Of a DNA stretch of 6,920 nt, positions 5,029 to 6,920 are shown piece by piece (the first letter of the stretch is position 1; every line of letters starts with the position of its first letter). The stretch covers positions 1 through 6,920 of the forward strand of contig JAKSBO010000800.1 in assembly GCA_022361095.1 (NCBI GenBank), given 5' to 3'. The position numbers and the translations under genes were made by a program. Under the pieces are notes generated by a model that searched no databases, had not been told where the DNA came from, and saw only the letters and a list, made by a program, of their open reading frames with translations. This DNA is from Desulfobacterales bacterium (GTDB lineage: Bacteria; Desulfobacterota; Desulfobacteria; Desulfobacterales; Desulfobacteraceae).

Positions 5029-6920
5029 TCACACAAGTCTTTTAAACAGCTTTTCAAGACTGCGGGCATCAAAGGAGACAAAAACAGGACGCCCGTGGGG
5101 GCAGTGCATGGGGTTTTCACAGGCAAACAACTGCTCTACAAGCGCTGCCATCTCCTTTGGGGACATGGACTGCCCACCCCGCACGGACCGATGACAGGCC
5201 ATGGAAGCCAGGGCATCTTCGAGCCAGTCATCTTTAAGGCCTGTACCGTTGGCATGGCTGATCTTTTCCACCATTTCCACCACCATGGCCCCCACATTTT
5301 TTTCTTCCACCAGCACAGGCACGGCTTTTATCACAAATGATGTCCCGCCAAAAGGTTCAACCCTGATGCCCAAACCGGCCAGTTCAGATATAATGGAGTC
5401 AAGGACCACGGCTTCTTTATGGCTCAACTCCAGGACCTCGGGAACTGCCAGGGACTGGCTCTGGACCTCCATCCGCTTGTACCGCTTTAAAAGCTGCTCA
5501 AAGACAATACGCTCATGGGCCGCATGCTGGTCCACCAGTATCAGGTGGTTCTCGTTTTCCACCACGATGTAAATATTGAGCACCTGTCCAACCACCCTTA
5601 CCCCGGACCGGGTTTGCAGAAACGGTTCGCAAACAGATTTTGTTTCCCGCGGATCTGATGTTTGATCCTCATGGTCATCCAGGGGGGCCTGGCTGGACGG
5701 CTCTATTTCAGACGCCGGGTCCCAGGATTCTTCACGGGGCTCAGCTGCCTCCAAAGATTCAGGGGGGGAATCAAAAGATGTATACACCGGCTTGGGCTGC
5801 GGGGCACCAACACGTTGAAACAAGTCAGGGGTCACTTTTTTTTCCGGCAGGGCGGCCGAAGTCAGTGCGGCCTGAACAGGGGTCGGGATATTTTTCTTTT
5901 CAGCGATAACAGCCCTGGCATACGCCAATTTATCTTCCTGGTTGCGTGACAAGGTATTTGCCACGGCTTCGGCCAAAGCATGGTATACGGGACCTGGGGC
6001 AATAAATTTAATTTCGCGTTTAGCCGGGTGTACGTTTACGTCCACCTGGTCACTGGGCACGTCCACGCACACCGCCCCCACAGGATACCGCCCCTTCATG
6101 ATCCGGCCCCGGTACCCTTGAAACATGGCCGAGATCAACCCCCTGTCATACACAAGGCGGCGGTTGACAAACAGATAGATCCGATTAGCCGTACTTCGGG
6201 TAACACCGGGATTGGCACACACACCCCGGATAGACAACCCAACCGCACCACCATCTTTACTTCCATCTGCCCGGGGCCATTTCATTTCGTACAGTTGCCC
6301 CGCCACATCTTTACCCAGCACCATCTGGGCACGCTGAAACAGGGTCTGGTCCGGGGGATAGCTTTTAACAGCCCTGCGGTTAACCACAAGGCGGAACCCC
6401 ACCCCGGGATTTCCCATAGCAAGGCCGGCCAGGGCATCGGCAATATGGCCGGTTTCCGTATTTTCGCTTTTTAGAAATTTCCTTCGGGCAGGGGTGTTGA
6501 AGAACAAACGCTTGACCTCCACCATGGTGCCCACAGGCGCGCCGGTATCGGTTACACCGGAAAGCTTGCCGCCATCCATATCCACCCGGGTACCGGTTGC
6601 GTTACCTGCAGTGCGCGACACAAGCGTGAATTTTGACACAGAGGCAATGGACGGCAGGGCTTCGCCTCTGAACCCGAATGTGGAAATGGAAAACAGGTCA
6701 TCCTTGGTGTAGATCTTGGAAGTGGCATACCGTTCCAGTGCCAGCACAGCCTCATCCCGGGAAAGCCCGCACCCGTTGTCCGACACGCGGATCAGTGTTT
6801 TCCCGCCGTTTTCAATTTCAACAATAATCCTGTCCGCCCCTGCATCCATGGCATTTTCCACCAGCTCCTTAACCACGGAAACCGGGCGCTGAACCACTTC
6901 ACCGGCAGCAATCTGGTTGG
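5029..6920 (-). CDS. mutL: DNA mismatch repair protein MutL, endonuclease type, 5' end cut by the window
   Basis: MutL links mismatch recognition by MutS to strand incision and removal. Counting from the Val at 6897, the GHKL ATPase motifs appear in order: ELVENAMDAGA (11-21, catalytic Glu and Mg-binding Asn), DNGCG (40-44), TSKI (59-62), FGFRGEALPSIASVS (74-88) and GTMVEVKRLFFNTPARRKFL (123-142). A Pro/acidic linker spans about 340-425. The C-terminal dimerisation domain has the nuclease motif DQHAAHERIVFE (456-467, the DQHA-x2-E-x4-E pattern), ACHRSVRGG (567-575) and CPHGRP (599-604). These indicate a MutL that nicks DNA itself, as in bacteria lacking MutH. The frame is open to the edge and reads NQIAAGEV before the Val, a conserved MutL motif, so the true start is beyond 6920 and the GTG at 6897 is internal. 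About 12-16 residues are missing. Confidence 0.97.
   Translation of the reverse strand, partial: NQIAAGEVVQRPVSVVKELVENAMDAGADRIIVEIENGGKTLIRVSDNGCGLSRDEAVLALERYATSKIYTKDDLFSISTFGFRGEALPSIASVSKFTLVSRTAGNATGTRVDMDGGKLSGVTDTGAPVGTMVEVKRLFFNTPARRKFLKSENTETGHIADALAGLAMGNPGVGFRLVVNRRAVKSYPPDQTLFQRAQMVLGKDVAGQLYEMKWPRADGSKDGGAVGLSIRGVCANPGVTRSTANRIYLFVNRRLVYDRGLISAMFQGYRGRIMKGRYPVGAVCVDVPSDQVDVNVHPAKREIKFIAPGPVYHALAEAVANTLSRNQEDKLAYARAVIAEKKNIPTPVQAALTSAALPEKKVTPDLFQRVGAPQPKPVYTSFDSPPESLEAAEPREESWDPASEIEPSSQAPLDDHEDQTSDPRETKSVCEPFLQTRSGVRVVGQVLNIYIVVENENHLILVDQHAAHERIVFEQLLKRYKRMEVQSQSLAVPEVLELSHKEAVVLDSIISELAGLGIRVEPFGGTSFVIKAVPVLVEEKNVGAMVVEMVEKISHANGTGLKDDWLEDALASMACHRSVRGGQSMSPKEMAALVEQLFACENPMHCPHGRPVFVSFDARSLEKLFKRLV

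Noticed and set aside
2248..6712. Many + strand open frames opposite the porin, FG-GAP protein and mutL
   Set aside because: They are shadows of well-supported minus-strand genes and show no domains, signal sequences or ribosome binding sites of their own.
6895..6897. GTG as the start of mutL
   Set aside because: The upstream codons read NQIAAGE, a conserved part of the MutL ATPase, so the gene continues past the window edge.

Overview
The window looks like chromosomal DNA of a Gram-negative bacterium. A signal-peptide porin ending in phenylalanine shows the outer membrane. An endonuclease-type MutL, a secreted FG-GAP protein and a group II intron remnant together suggest Desulfobacterota (Desulfobacteraceae-like). 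That placement is inference from gene style only, because no taxonomic marker is present.

All recognisable genes lie on the minus strand. From right to left they are mutL (5029 to the window edge, missing about its first dozen codons), a secreted 548-residue protein with a TolB/CsgG-like N-terminal domain and FG-GAP-type calcium-loop repeats (3227-4873), and a 338-residue outer-membrane porin (2074-3090). The porin has its own -35-like box, a hairpin in its leader, a strong Shine-Dalgarno sequence and a strong intrinsic terminator at 2001-2026.

A decayed group II intron of about 1.34 kb (655-1994) abuts the U-tract of the porin terminator, in the same orientation. Its 5' end resembles bacterial class C introns, which are known to insert behind terminators. 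Domains V and VI are still well formed, but the intron-encoded protein is dead or nearly so. Most of its N-terminal half is missing, a short out-of-frame start remains, and an in-frame TAG interrupts the maturase region. The correct reading frame continues for 64 codons past that TAG.

The left 650 bases contain no gene I can support. They hold a perfect + strand terminator for a gene off the left edge, a roughly 190-bp nested inverted repeat, and a roughly 160-bp element bounded by inverted 27-mers built from 9-base ATGAAG units. The gap between the left-hand gene and the porin is therefore a patch of several unrelated repeat or mobile elements.

No functional link among mutL, the FG-GAP protein and the porin is evident beyond shared strand. 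I see no defence system, CRISPR array or tRNA. The best leads are the intron remnant with its amber codon and the two structured non-coding elements on the left.
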